From positions 887-10,015 of the forward strand of contig DKBS01000166.1 of NCBI GenBank assembly GCA_002451275.1: 9,129 nucleotides of DNA. Reading direction: 5' to 3'. The stretch is from Planctomycetaceae bacterium UBA6894. GTDB lineage: Bacteria > Planctomycetota > Planctomycetia > Gemmatales > Gemmataceae. The notes under the pieces were generated by a model. The model searched no databases and was not told the origin of the DNA. It saw nothing but the letters and a program-made list of their open reading frames with translations. Below, one piece after another: positions 1 to 6,955 of the stretch (positions within the stretch are counted from its first letter, which is position 1; every line of letters begins with the position of its first letter). The position numbers and the translations under genes are program-made.

Positions 1-2
1 AG

Positions 3-113
3 GCTCCCGCCGCTGGTGCTAAGGGTGCTCAAGGGGCCCAGGCTCCTGGCGCTGGCCACAAAGGCCACGGCGCTCAGGGCGCTCAGGCTCCCGCTGGCAA
101 AGGCTCCAAGTAA
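3..113 (+). CDS. C-terminal end of an Ala/Gly/Gln/Lys-rich low-complexity protein (partial)
   Basis: The frame opening at position 3 runs without a stop for 36 codons to a TAA at 111-113, followed at once by a second in-frame TAA. The residues are almost only Ala, Gly, Gln, Pro, Lys and His, in loose repeats such as KGAQGAQAPGAG and HKGHGAQGAQAPAGKGSK. The start lies outside the window. The gene reading is supported by the tandem stops and by a strong terminator 45 bp downstream on the same strand. Composition suggests a disordered basic tail of an exported or nucleic-acid-associated protein, but no family can be assigned. A Pro/Gly-rich collagen-like tail is possible, though there is no regular Gly-X-Y period. 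The function is unknown. Confidence 0.6.
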   Translation, partial: APAAGAKGAQGAQAPGAGHKGHGAQGAQAPAGKGSK

Positions 114-157
114 TAACCTTCTCTAGGAAACTCAACCAAGCACGGACGCCAGATGGC

Positions 158-198
158 AACCGGGGGCACGCGCAAGCGGTGCCCCCGGTTGTTTTTTT
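158..198 (+). terminator. Strong intrinsic terminator
   Basis: A perfect 12-bp stem pairs AACCGGGGGCAC (158-169) with GTGCCCCCGGTT (179-190) around a 9-base loop. It is followed by G and seven T residues (192-198). It lies 45 bp after the stop of the partial + strand gene and ends that transcript before the gene starting at 290. Confidence 0.9.
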
Positions 199-289
199 CC
201 GCGGCCTTTTCCGAAACGTTCGCCCACGGTACACAAACACTTCGGACTTAGGAATCCTCTCCCCACCCTGAACGGCTTCGGGTACCTCC

Positions 290-2509
290 ATGGGCAAGCT
301 GGTTTTTGCGGCACTTCTCACCGCGTTGGGCGCGGTGCTGCTGATGTCAGTTCAACCCCTGGCCTCCAAGGATTGCCTACCCCTGCTCGGGGGCACTCCC
401 GCAGTATGGGCCATCGCCCTCGTTTTTTTCCAGGCCACGCTTCTGGCCGGGTATGGCCTGGCCATCCCACTGGCCCGCGCCTCGCGGGGCCCGCGCACCA
501 TTGCCTTGGTTTCCTTGCTGGCGGTTGCCCTCTCGTTCCTTCCCCCCCGCATCGAACCTGAAGCTCTCACGGCGGCCATGGGCGAAAGCTGGCCATGGTG
601 GCCCCTCACCTGGTCTCTCACCCGGGGCTTTTTTCTCCCGGTACTCGTGGTGGGAATGTCCGCGCCATTAATCCAGGCATGGCTGGCTAAATCCCGGCCG
701 GGCCTCGATCCAACTCCTCTCTATGCGGCCAGTAACACCGGCAGCCTGCTGGGCCTCATGGCCTATCCCCTATTGCTGGAACCTCTCCTGGACCTCGGCA
801 CCCAAAGGCAGGTTTGGTCGTACGGGCATGTCTTTTGGTGTTTGGGAATGCTCTTTTCAGCATGGTGGTTTCGGCCAGTTCCAAGTCAGGAAAGCTTCAG
901 CCCTGACGAGCCACTCCTCGCCTCCTGGCGGTCTCATCCGTGGGGGACCTGGCTCCTCGCTTCGGCGTTTCCCTCCATGCTGATGGTGGCCATGACCACC
1001 CATCTGGTGACCGATGTCGCCGGGGCCCCACTCCTGGGCATTCTTCCACTGGCCCTCTACCTGGTTTCCTTCATTCTTGCATTCGGTGGCGCATCCAAGG
1101 CCCAGGCCCCTGCCTGGTTGCCACGCGCGCAGGTTCTCGCGGCGCTGGTTCTCGCGCTCCTGTGGGGCGTGGGTAGCGTGGAGGTGCGGGGCGGTCTGGC
1201 CCTGCCACTGCTGGTGGCCCACCTGGCGGGCTTCCTGCTGGTCACTTGGGGAACCCACCGCCGGCTGGTGGAAACCCGCCCGGCCCCCGAAGGTTTGCCC
1301 TGGTTCTACCTCGCCCTCAGCGTGGGCGGCGTTCTGGGCGGTATCACCGCCGCCCTACTGGCTCCGATCCTGCTCTCCCGGGCGGGCATTTGGGAATACC
1401 CCATCGCCCTGGCAGGTTGCTGCCTCTTCCAGGCGGGCGGACCCACACCATGGAAAAAAGGGGACGGCTTTCGCGTTGGCTTGGCTTCATCGACAGCCAT
1501 CGCCCTGGCGGGTCTGGCGTGGTCCCTACAATTGGGCCCAGGTGGCCCGCGCTGGGCCCTGATAGTCGGTCTTCCGCTCTTGCTGGCGCACCTCGGTTCC
1601 TTCAGGCCGGGCCTTCACGCCTCCCTACTAGCCATCGCGTTACTGGTGGCCAAGGTTGCTCCCGATCCCACGGGCAAACTCATCTGGCAGGAACGGTCCT
1701 TCTTCGGAATGGCCCGGGTCGAGTTGACCGGTGAAGGCCGGGCCGACCAGGCCATCACCCGCCTAGTCCATGGCGGCACCATCCACGGCCAAGCCTGCCC
1801 TGCCTGGCGCGACGGCCGGGGTCAGGTCATTCCCCTCGGCTATTACCATCCCCGTGGCCCCACCGGCGATCTGCTGGGCCTCCCATCCGAAGCCCTTCCC
1901 CGCAAGCGGGTGGCTGCCATCGGCCTCGGCGTGGGTGCGCTGGCGTATTACGCCCGCCCCGGTGAGGAGTGGACCTTCCTCGAAATCGATCCCCTCATGG
2001 AAAAACTGGCCCGCAGAAAGGATTGGTTCCCCTACCTGGATCAATCCTCGGGAAAATGTTCCGTGCATCTGGGGGATGGGCGCCTGCTCATGGCCCGTGA
2101 ACCCGAGGCGGCCTTCGATCTCATCATCCTGGATGCCTTCAGTTCCGATTCCATACCCGCCCATCTGCTCACCCGCGAGGCGATGGAAATTTATAAGTCC
2201 AGGCTCACCCCCGGGGGCCGGCTTTTGGTGCATATTTCCAACCGGTATCTCGAACTCCTGCCGGTTGTTTCGGGCATGGCGGCCGACGCCGGCATGGCTG
2301 TCCATTCCTGGTGGGATGCGACAGGCCCCGGCCCCGATTCGCTGGGAGCCAAGGGCTGGATGGCCTCCCATTGGGCGCTGCTGGGGGATTTGCCTAAAGG
2401 CTTGAGGGGGCCCTGGATGGCCCCCTCAAGCGATCTTAAAATAATTCATTGGACAGACAGCCACGCCGCCCTGATGCCCTTATTGCGGCTGGGCGGCGCG
2501 GCCGATTGA
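290..2509 (+). CDS. Polytopic membrane protein fused to a spermidine-synthase-like methyltransferase-fold domain
   Basis: The 739-residue protein has about 14 hydrophobic segments in residues 3-456 and a soluble Rossmann-type domain in about 465-690. The N-terminus reads VQPLASK...LPLLGGTPAVW...LAGYGLA, which I recognise as the signature of the fused MFS/spermidine-synthase-like family and which fixes the ATG at 290; no clear Shine-Dalgarno precedes it. The C-terminal domain shows HGGTIHG (494-500), the nucleotide-binding loop GLGVGA (545-550), FLEIDP (563-568), GDGR (595-598) and DLIILDAFSSDSIP (610-623), the layout of spermidine synthases and S-adenosylmethionine methyltransferases. In true SpeE enzymes the catalytic aspartates sit in a tighter motif, so polyamine synthesis is not assured. 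The product is probably an inner-membrane protein whose soluble domain acts on an unknown acceptor. Upstream transcription is cut off by the terminator at 158-198, so the gene has its own promoter, which I could not place. It converges on the next gene with 7 bp between stops. Confidence 0.88.
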   Translation: MGKLVFAALLTALGAVLLMSVQPLASKDCLPLLGGTPAVWAIALVFFQATLLAGYGLAIPLARASRGPRTIALVSLLAVALSFLPPRIEPEALTAAMGESWPWWPLTWSLTRGFFLPVLVVGMSAPLIQAWLAKSRPGLDPTPLYAASNTGSLLGLMAYPLLLEPLLDLGTQRQVWSYGHVFWCLGMLFSAWWFRPVPSQESFSPDEPLLASWRSHPWGTWLLASAFPSMLMVAMTTHLVTDVAGAPLLGILPLALYLVSFILAFGGASKAQAPAWLPRAQVLAALVLALLWGVGSVEVRGGLALPLLVAHLAGFLLVTWGTHRRLVETRPAPEGLPWFYLALSVGGVLGGITAALLAPILLSRAGIWEYPIALAGCCLFQAGGPTPWKKGDGFRVGLASSTAIALAGLAWSLQLGPGGPRWALIVGLPLLLAHLGSFRPGLHASLLAIALLVAKVAPDPTGKLIWQERSFFGMARVELTGEGRADQAITRLVHGGTIHGQACPAWRDGRGQVIPLGYYHPRGPTGDLLGLPSEALPRKRVAAIGLGVGALAYYARPGEEWTFLEIDPLMEKLARRKDWFPYLDQSSGKCSVHLGDGRLLMAREPEAAFDLIILDAFSSDSIPAHLLTREAMEIYKSRLTPGGRLLVHISNRYLELLPVVSGMAADAGMAVHSWWDATGPGPDSLGAKGWMASHWALLGDLPKGLRGPWMAPSSDLKIIHWTDSHAALMPLLRLGGAAD
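2400..2431. repeat. Perfect 13-bp inverted repeat inside the 3' end of the spermidine-synthase-like gene
   Basis: GCTTGAGGGGGCC (2400-2412) and GGCCCCCTCAAGC (2419-2431) are exact reverse complements around the loop CTGGAT. The hairpin lies within coding residues about 704-714 and about 86 bp beyond the stop of the convergent minus-strand gene. No T tract follows on either strand, so it is not a standard intrinsic terminator. It could act as a 3' stabilising or pausing structure for the opposing transcript. Confidence 0.7.
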
Positions 2510-2516
2510 TCCCGGC

Positions 2517-4595
2517 CTACCGGCGCACGCCGGCCAGCAGCATGCGTTTCGACAGGGGCGCGGCCACAGCCGTTTGGATCAGCGCGAAATCATATTCCCT
2601 GCCCTGCTCGTTCGTGTTCAGCGAAACGGTCAACACCGAGCTGTTCAGCACCGAACCACCCAGGTTACCGACCTTGGCATTGCTCGCCGTGTAACCCGTC
2701 GGGGTGACCTGCGTCACTGAATAGCTGCCTGAACGCAGCGGGTTGAACGAGTAGGCGCCCCCCACACCCGAGACCGTGGTCAGGTTCACAATCTGACCCA
2801 GATCGTTGTTGCCGGTAAGCCGCAGGGTCACGCCCGCCAGGCCGTTCTCCCCGGCGTCGCGCACACCGTTCTTGTTGGCATCCACGAACACCACGCCAGA
2901 AATTGAGGATTTCAGCGCCTTGCCGAACAGGTATGCATCACCCAGCGAGCCTGATGTCAGTGCGATCTGCTGTATTTGCTCTTTGGAAATCGCCACCACG
3001 CCGCCGGCGGATCCCGCGGTGGCCGACTGGGCCAGCCAGTTGCCGCTGGTCACGTTGGTCAGGGTGTAGTTGCCGGGCTTGAGCGTGCCGAAATCAAACC
3101 AGCCGGACTCGTCGGTGATCACAGAGCCGGTGCCAGCCCCCGTCAGTTGAACGGTTTGCCCGGGGATACCGTTCTCGCCAGTATCCTGCATGCCGTTGCC
3201 GTTCAGGTCGGCGTAGACGGTGCCGGAAATCCCGGCCGGCACATATTGGCCGAACTGGTAATCCAGGCCGTTATCGCCGCTCTTCACCTTGATCCCGCCG
3301 ACGGTCAGCACGGTCACCGACCCGCCCAGGTTGCCGGCCTTGGTGGCACCCGCCACATTCTTGTCCAAAAGCGAAGAGGTCAGCTTGTAGGTGCCCGGCC
3401 GCAATTCCGTGAACTCGAAGCGCCCATCGGCGCCCACGATGATCTGCTGGTTCAAGGCAGCCCCGGTGTCGGCGATGCCAGTCAGCGTGACCAGTGCCCC
3501 GTCTGCCCCATAATCCGTGGCGTTGTAGACATTGTCTGCCAGCGCGTCGATGTAGGAAACCCCGCGCAGCGAGGCGGCTTTCACCTCGCCGAAATTCACG
3601 TTCGCAATCCCGCCGGAATTCAGGGTGATGCCCACGGTGTCGGTGCCGATGGTCCCGGGCAGCACCGAATTGCCGATCGATTCCTGACCGTCCAGGTATC
3701 CGGTTGGCTGGACCACCTCCACCACCTGGTAGGTCCCCACCTGCAGGCTACGGGAGGGCAAGTAGGTGTAAATCACCTCCAGTTCCACCCGGCCTTGCGT
3801 GGTGATGGTGCTCATCAGGTTGGTGTTCGATTCCTGCACCGAGGTGCCACGCGCCGCCGCGCGCAGGTTCACCGTGCCGGTCCCCGTCCAGGCGGCCAGG
3901 CCTTGCGCGCTTGAAACCTGCGTGTTGGTCATCACCGTGCTGGTCTGGGCGCCGCTGTTGTAGCCGCTGGCCCCGTTGAAGTCCGCAGTGCCGTCAAAGG
4001 CGGACAGGTTGGCGCTGTACTGGCCGGGGGCCGCAACACCTTCCAGGGTTCCGCCAGGCCCCAGCACGAACAGCTTGTTGTTCAGGGTCACCTTCGCGGT
4101 CGAGGAGTCCGTGTCCAGGTTCTCCACCTTCACGCTGCTGGTGATCTGCCCGTTCACTTTCAGGTCCACCTGGGTCAGTGTCCCCAGCGCAGGGTTGAAG
4201 GCACTCACGCTCGACTGGCCGCTCCATGCGCCCTTCAGATTTTCAAAGAACACCCTCTGGGAGGTGGTCTTCGATGCGGTGCCCGCAGACTGGTCCTGTT
4301 CAAACCGGTACTGACCCGTGGCGTCGGTGATGGCCGTCGAGACCGTGCTCCCCGACAGCGTGCGCAACTCCATGGTCACGCCCGTCAGGCCGGCTTCCCC
4401 GGAGTCGCGCAAACCATTTCCGTTGGTGTCGGTGAAGACGAAACCGCTCACCACAGGCCCCAGCGTGGCAGGCACGGCCCGGTCCTCCAGGGCCTCAAGC
4501 CCCACACGCGCCTTGCTGATTGAATGTTGTTTGCGGGAATGGCGCCCGGCAAAAAGGGATTGAATCCTGCTGATCAGACGGAAGGTGTCGAACAT
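2517..4595 (-). CDS. Secreted/surface protein with SdrD B-like repeats and a planctomycete N-terminal export motif
   Basis: This is a 692-residue protein when begun at the ATG at 4595, which has AGGAGG 8 bases upstream. A longer frame starts at 4661 but lacks such a site. Residues 33-43 read LEALEDRAVPA, the planctomycete extracellular-protein N-terminal motif (Planc_extracel type), preceded by a basic stretch rather than a classical signal peptide. Four B-type repeats follow. The first opens at 49 with a calcium-loop-like DTNGNGLRDSGE and resumes at about 280 with QVGTYQVVEVVQPTGYLDGQ. The second (343-451) lacks the acidic loop. The third (456-559) has DLNGNGMQDTGE and the fourth (565-672) has DANKNGVRDAGE. 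Residues about 113-278 form a separate beta-rich segment (SAFNPALGTLTQVDLKVNG) resembling choice-of-anchor E domains. The protein ends in a basic tail, LSKRMLLAGVRR. A structural or adhesive envelope role is inferred. It is probably co-transcribed with the BBP7 gene upstream. Confidence 0.87.
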   Translation of the reverse strand: MFDTFRLISRIQSLFAGRHSRKQHSISKARVGLEALEDRAVPATLGPVVSGFVFTDTNGNGLRDSGEAGLTGVTMELRTLSGSTVSTAITDATGQYRFEQDQSAGTASKTTSQRVFFENLKGAWSGQSSVSAFNPALGTLTQVDLKVNGQITSSVKVENLDTDSSTAKVTLNNKLFVLGPGGTLEGVAAPGQYSANLSAFDGTADFNGASGYNSGAQTSTVMTNTQVSSAQGLAAWTGTGTVNLRAAARGTSVQESNTNLMSTITTQGRVELEVIYTYLPSRSLQVGTYQVVEVVQPTGYLDGQESIGNSVLPGTIGTDTVGITLNSGGIANVNFGEVKAASLRGVSYIDALADNVYNATDYGADGALVTLTGIADTGAALNQQIIVGADGRFEFTELRPGTYKLTSSLLDKNVAGATKAGNLGGSVTVLTVGGIKVKSGDNGLDYQFGQYVPAGISGTVYADLNGNGMQDTGENGIPGQTVQLTGAGTGSVITDESGWFDFGTLKPGNYTLTNVTSGNWLAQSATAGSAGGVVAISKEQIQQIALTSGSLGDAYLFGKALKSSISGVVFVDANKNGVRDAGENGLAGVTLRLTGNNDLGQIVNLTTVSGVGGAYSFNPLRSGSYSVTQVTPTGYTASNAKVGNLGGSVLNSSVLTVSLNTNEQGREYDFALIQTAVAAPLSKRMLLAGVRR

Positions 4596-4603
4596 GGTCC
4601 CGG

Positions 4604-4609
4604 CCTCCT
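4604..4609 (-). promoter_or_regulatory. Shine-Dalgarno deciding the start of the Sdr-repeat gene
   Basis: The minus strand carries a full AGGAGG here (CCTCCT on the + strand), 8 bases before the ATG at 4595. This selects residue 23 of the longest open frame (Met-Phe-Asp-Thr-Phe) as the true start. Confidence 0.85.
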
Positions 4610-4618
4610 GGCCTGATG

Positions 4619-4638
4619 GCGGTCCGTCCATGGACCGC
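4619..4638 (-). other. Hairpin in the leader of the Sdr-repeat gene
   Basis: GCGGTCC (4619-4625) pairs perfectly with GGACCGC (4632-4638) around a 6-base loop, 9 bases upstream of the AGGAGG on the minus strand. It may be an RNA leader element or a processing site between the two tandem genes. There is no T tract, so it is not a terminator. Confidence 0.45.
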
Positions 4639-4681
4639 TCTGGAGTTTGGAGAAGGATCAAGTGTGCGAATCAGGTTGCTG

Positions 4682-4704
4682 AAAAGGATGCCGCATCCTG
4701 CGGC
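4682..4704 (-). terminator. Possible weak terminator or attenuator after the BBP7 gene
   Basis: On the minus strand, 6 bases past the BBP7 stop, GCCGCA and TGCGGC form a 6-bp stem with a 3-base loop (4690-4704). ATCC and a run of only four T (4682-4685) follow. The short T run suggests partial termination or mRNA 3'-end protection, which could lower expression of the downstream Sdr-repeat gene relative to the barrel gene. Confidence 0.4.
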
Positions 4705-4710
4705 CGACGG

Positions 4711-6636
4711 TCAGTACTTCAGCTCAAGGCCCAGGGAAATACCCTGCGCCCAGAAGTCAGTGGTGGTGAACTGGGGATAGGGCGGGCCGGCGTTGATGGT
4801 TGAGGGAGGCAGTTGCGCCGGGTTGACATTCGTGTCAATCAAGTTCCCCGCGCGGGCCACATTGGTCCAGTAGATCAGGTTGTAGCCCACCATCATCTTC
4901 ACATTGGGGTTGAAATTATACCCCACCGAGAAGCCCAACTCGGGCACGAAGGATGTCTCACTGAAGTTGAAGATGCCGATGTTTGACTGTTGGCCCAACA
5001 ACCCACCGGTGTAGTTGGTCACGGACCCGTTGGCACCATACACCGTGGTGTTGCCCAGGATGTTGGCGTGGACCTGGTTGGTGCCGGCTGCCAGCTTCAG
5101 GGTGGTGTCAAACGACCAGCGGTTCACATGCAGCCCCAGCACGCCGCCGATCTGACCGCCGTAGAAGTTGTTCTGGGTCGAGAACTGGTCCAGAACAGTA
5201 ATGCCCGATCCTGCGGTGCCTGCCGGGAAGCGACTGGCGTCGTTGCTGTAAACGTAGAGGTTTTCCTCAATGCTCAAACGGTCGCGCAGGCTCAGGTACT
5301 TGAAGCCGGTCAGCAGGTCCAGTGTCCAGTACTGGCCGCGGATCACGCCGTAGCGAAGGTTCAGGTCACCGCCGTAGAACTGCGTGATCTCCTGGATCTT
5401 CAGGCTGCCGCCCAGAAGGTCTGGGGCGGACACCAATTGCGCCGCCTCCGCTCCGGTCGGGGCGGCAAAGAACGGGCGGCCCAGGGCGGGTGAGTTGTAC
5501 GACTGGAAGATGTCGGTGCTGGTGTTCTGCTCCACGCCGAACAGGCTGGTATCCATGCCGATGCCTTGGTCGGCGGTGAACCACATGCCGATCTGGCCGC
5601 GCGCGCCCGACAGCACGTCGTTGTTCATCGTCGACGGGCTGATCACCGTCGGGCTCACGAAGCTGTTGGTCGCCGGATCCCACGGACCCTGGATCGCTAG
5701 CGGCGGCAGGCTGTCGCCCTGCAGGCCCCAAGCGATGTACTCCAGGCTGCCGAAGAAACGGTTGCGGTAAAGGTTGTGTTTCTCTTCACCTAGGCACTCG
5801 GGCCCGCACGCCTCCCCGCCGATCAGTTTCGCCTTGGTCCGGGTCCACCAGGAGGCCGAGGGATCCGCCCCCACGATCACCGAGCCATTCTCGTCGATGA
5901 CGGTGCCGGCAGGCAGCGAGGAGATGTTGCCTGGCACCGCTACTCCGTTGGTGAGTGGGGTCGAGATCACGGGCCCGTCCACAATGGTAGGTCCGGAACC
6001 AATCTCACCGGGCTGGATCGGGCGGGGCTGGCCGGCCCGGGTCGTTGTGCTGAAAATCCCACTACCGGTGCTGCCACTGCTGAAGAGGCGCGTGCCGGTT
6101 TTGGGTTGGTCAATCACCGTGGTCCGCGATTGCATGGGATCAATGATTTCATTGGGTAGCATCTGCCGGGTCGCGGACGGAGTGCCGGCCTTGGGCTGGG
6201 CCGCTGTACCCATCGGGTAAAGCGGTTTCGGCATCGGAGCCGTACCCATGGGCATGGGCATCGGGGTGGTGCCGGCCATCGGGGGTTCGGTCCCCATCGG
6301 CTTGCTGGTCGCCAAGGGTTTGGACTGGTCTTGACCAAACCAGTTCAAAAGGCCGGAGGCGGGAGTGACCGCAGGGTCGAATTGCAGGGGAGCGGGGGCT
6401 TTGGCAGTGGCCGGTTCATCGGGCAGGACTACCGGATCACCCAGGCTCACCACCGGCGTGCCCAGCCTTGCTACGGGAGCACGATTGACCACTGCCACTT
6501 GGTTGGATGGCTGGGTAATGACGGGGGTGGATCCGGAGCGTGCCAATGGCATCACAGGCTCCGCGGCCTGGGCCAAGGGGATGACGGCAAGGCTGAATGT
6601 CCAACCAGCCAGTACACGCTTCCATGCGCGGTTCAT
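4711..6636 (-). CDS. BBP7 family outer-membrane beta-barrel protein
   Basis: The 641-residue protein starts at the ATG at 6636, chosen because GGAGAG stands 6 bases upstream and because the N-terminus is then a classical signal peptide: basic MNRAWKR, a hydrophobic core, and AQA before AE (cleavage after about residue 24). An open frame extends to 6771 but adds an uncharged-poor, non-signal stretch. Residues about 25-255 are a Pro/Thr/Ser-rich linker with a Met-Pro repeat (about 110-150: PMPMPMGTAPMPKP). A CGPEC pair follows at 277-281, then RFFGSLEYIAWGLQGDSLPPL (about 293-313), the family hallmark of planctomycete BBP7 proteins. The remainder shows alternating aromatic/polar strands and ends in SLGLELKY with a terminal aromatic residue, as usual for outer-membrane barrels. 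The role is probably an outer-membrane pore or structural protein; the substrate is unknown. It leads the tandem pair with the Sdr-repeat gene. Confidence 0.9.
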   Translation of the reverse strand: MNRAWKRVLAGWTFSLAVIPLAQAAEPVMPLARSGSTPVITQPSNQVAVVNRAPVARLGTPVVSLGDPVVLPDEPATAKAPAPLQFDPAVTPASGLLNWFGQDQSKPLATSKPMGTEPPMAGTTPMPMPMGTAPMPKPLYPMGTAAQPKAGTPSATRQMLPNEIIDPMQSRTTVIDQPKTGTRLFSSGSTGSGIFSTTTRAGQPRPIQPGEIGSGPTIVDGPVISTPLTNGVAVPGNISSLPAGTVIDENGSVIVGADPSASWWTRTKAKLIGGEACGPECLGEEKHNLYRNRFFGSLEYIAWGLQGDSLPPLAIQGPWDPATNSFVSPTVISPSTMNNDVLSGARGQIGMWFTADQGIGMDTSLFGVEQNTSTDIFQSYNSPALGRPFFAAPTGAEAAQLVSAPDLLGGSLKIQEITQFYGGDLNLRYGVIRGQYWTLDLLTGFKYLSLRDRLSIEENLYVYSNDASRFPAGTAGSGITVLDQFSTQNNFYGGQIGGVLGLHVNRWSFDTTLKLAAGTNQVHANILGNTTVYGANGSVTNYTGGLLGQQSNIGIFNFSETSFVPELGFSVGYNFNPNVKMMVGYNLIYWTNVARAGNLIDTNVNPAQLPPSTINAGPPYPQFTTTDFWAQGISLGLELKY

Positions 6637-6642
6637 CCGTTG

Positions 6643-6648
6643 CTCTCC
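6643..6648 (-). promoter_or_regulatory. Shine-Dalgarno of the BBP7 gene
   Basis: GGAGAG on the minus strand (CTCTCC on the + strand) lies 6 bases before the ATG at 6636. Together with the signal peptide that begins there, it rules out the upstream in-frame ATG at 6771. Confidence 0.75.
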
Positions 6649-6943
6649 ATCCTTGGGTCGGGGTGTGAATCTTGTTGCGTGGTCACATCTGGGCGAGGCT
6701 TTTCCAAGCCAGCGGGATCCGTCGGCCAAAAGCCGCCAACGAATCCACCCCCTTCTCTTCCAATCGACCACCCGTCACTTCGCAAACCACGGTGACAAGG
6801 CACCCTGTCCAGCATCCGGCCAATTCTGGCACTTCCATCCATCAAAGTCGGCGGAATGCGTTTCACCGGTATTTTTTCGCTAAGTTAACATTCAGGCTTC
6901 GATTATTTGCCGTTTTCCCTCAAGTTCCCGCCAATCCGCGCCT

Positions 6944-6948
6944 GGGGA
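6944..6948 (+). promoter_or_regulatory. Likely ribosome binding site of the PQQ-like propeller gene
   Basis: GGGGA lies 7 bases before the ATG at 6956, a modest Shine-Dalgarno match that supports this start. Confidence 0.5.
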
Positions 6949-6955
6949 TTTCATT

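Larger units (their letters stand above)
6637..6955. promoter_or_regulatory. Divergent intergenic region, probable promoters for both flanking genes
   Basis: These 319 bp separate the BBP7 gene (minus) and the PQQ-like propeller gene (plus). Both must start transcription here, since no gene lies upstream of either on its own strand within the region. An AT-rich island at about 6870-6910 (ATTTTTTCGCTAAGTTAACA followed by TTCAGGCTTCGATTATTTGC) stands out in a GC-rich background and is the best promoter candidate. I could not fit a convincing -35/-10 pair with 16-18 bp spacing on either strand, so the boundaries are not defined. No RNA gene or clear operator repeat was seen. Confidence 0.45.

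Noticed and set aside
1763..2371. 202-codon minus-strand open frame inside the spermidine-synthase-like gene
   Set aside because: The opposite frame encodes the conserved GLGVGA, FLEIDP and DAFSSD motifs; the minus reading has no domain signature.
2520..2533. CCGGC-GCAC-GCCGG hairpin over the end of the Sdr-repeat gene as a bidirectional terminator
   Set aside because: Only 5 bp of stem and no T tract on either strand; it is within the normal background of a GC-rich coding sequence.
2976..3914. 312-codon open frame on the + strand antisense to the Sdr-repeat gene
   Set aside because: It is a GC-rich shadow frame: no Shine-Dalgarno, no recognisable motif, and fully inside a well-supported gene on the other strand.
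4596..4661. N-terminal extension of the Sdr-repeat frame from an ATG at 4661
   Set aside because: The extended segment contains the AGGAGG site that serves the ATG at 4595 and a leader hairpin, so it is untranslated leader.
6637..6771. N-terminal extension of the BBP7 frame from an ATG at 6771
   Set aside because: The Shine-Dalgarno and a canonical signal peptide both place the start at 6636; the extension would bury the signal peptide.
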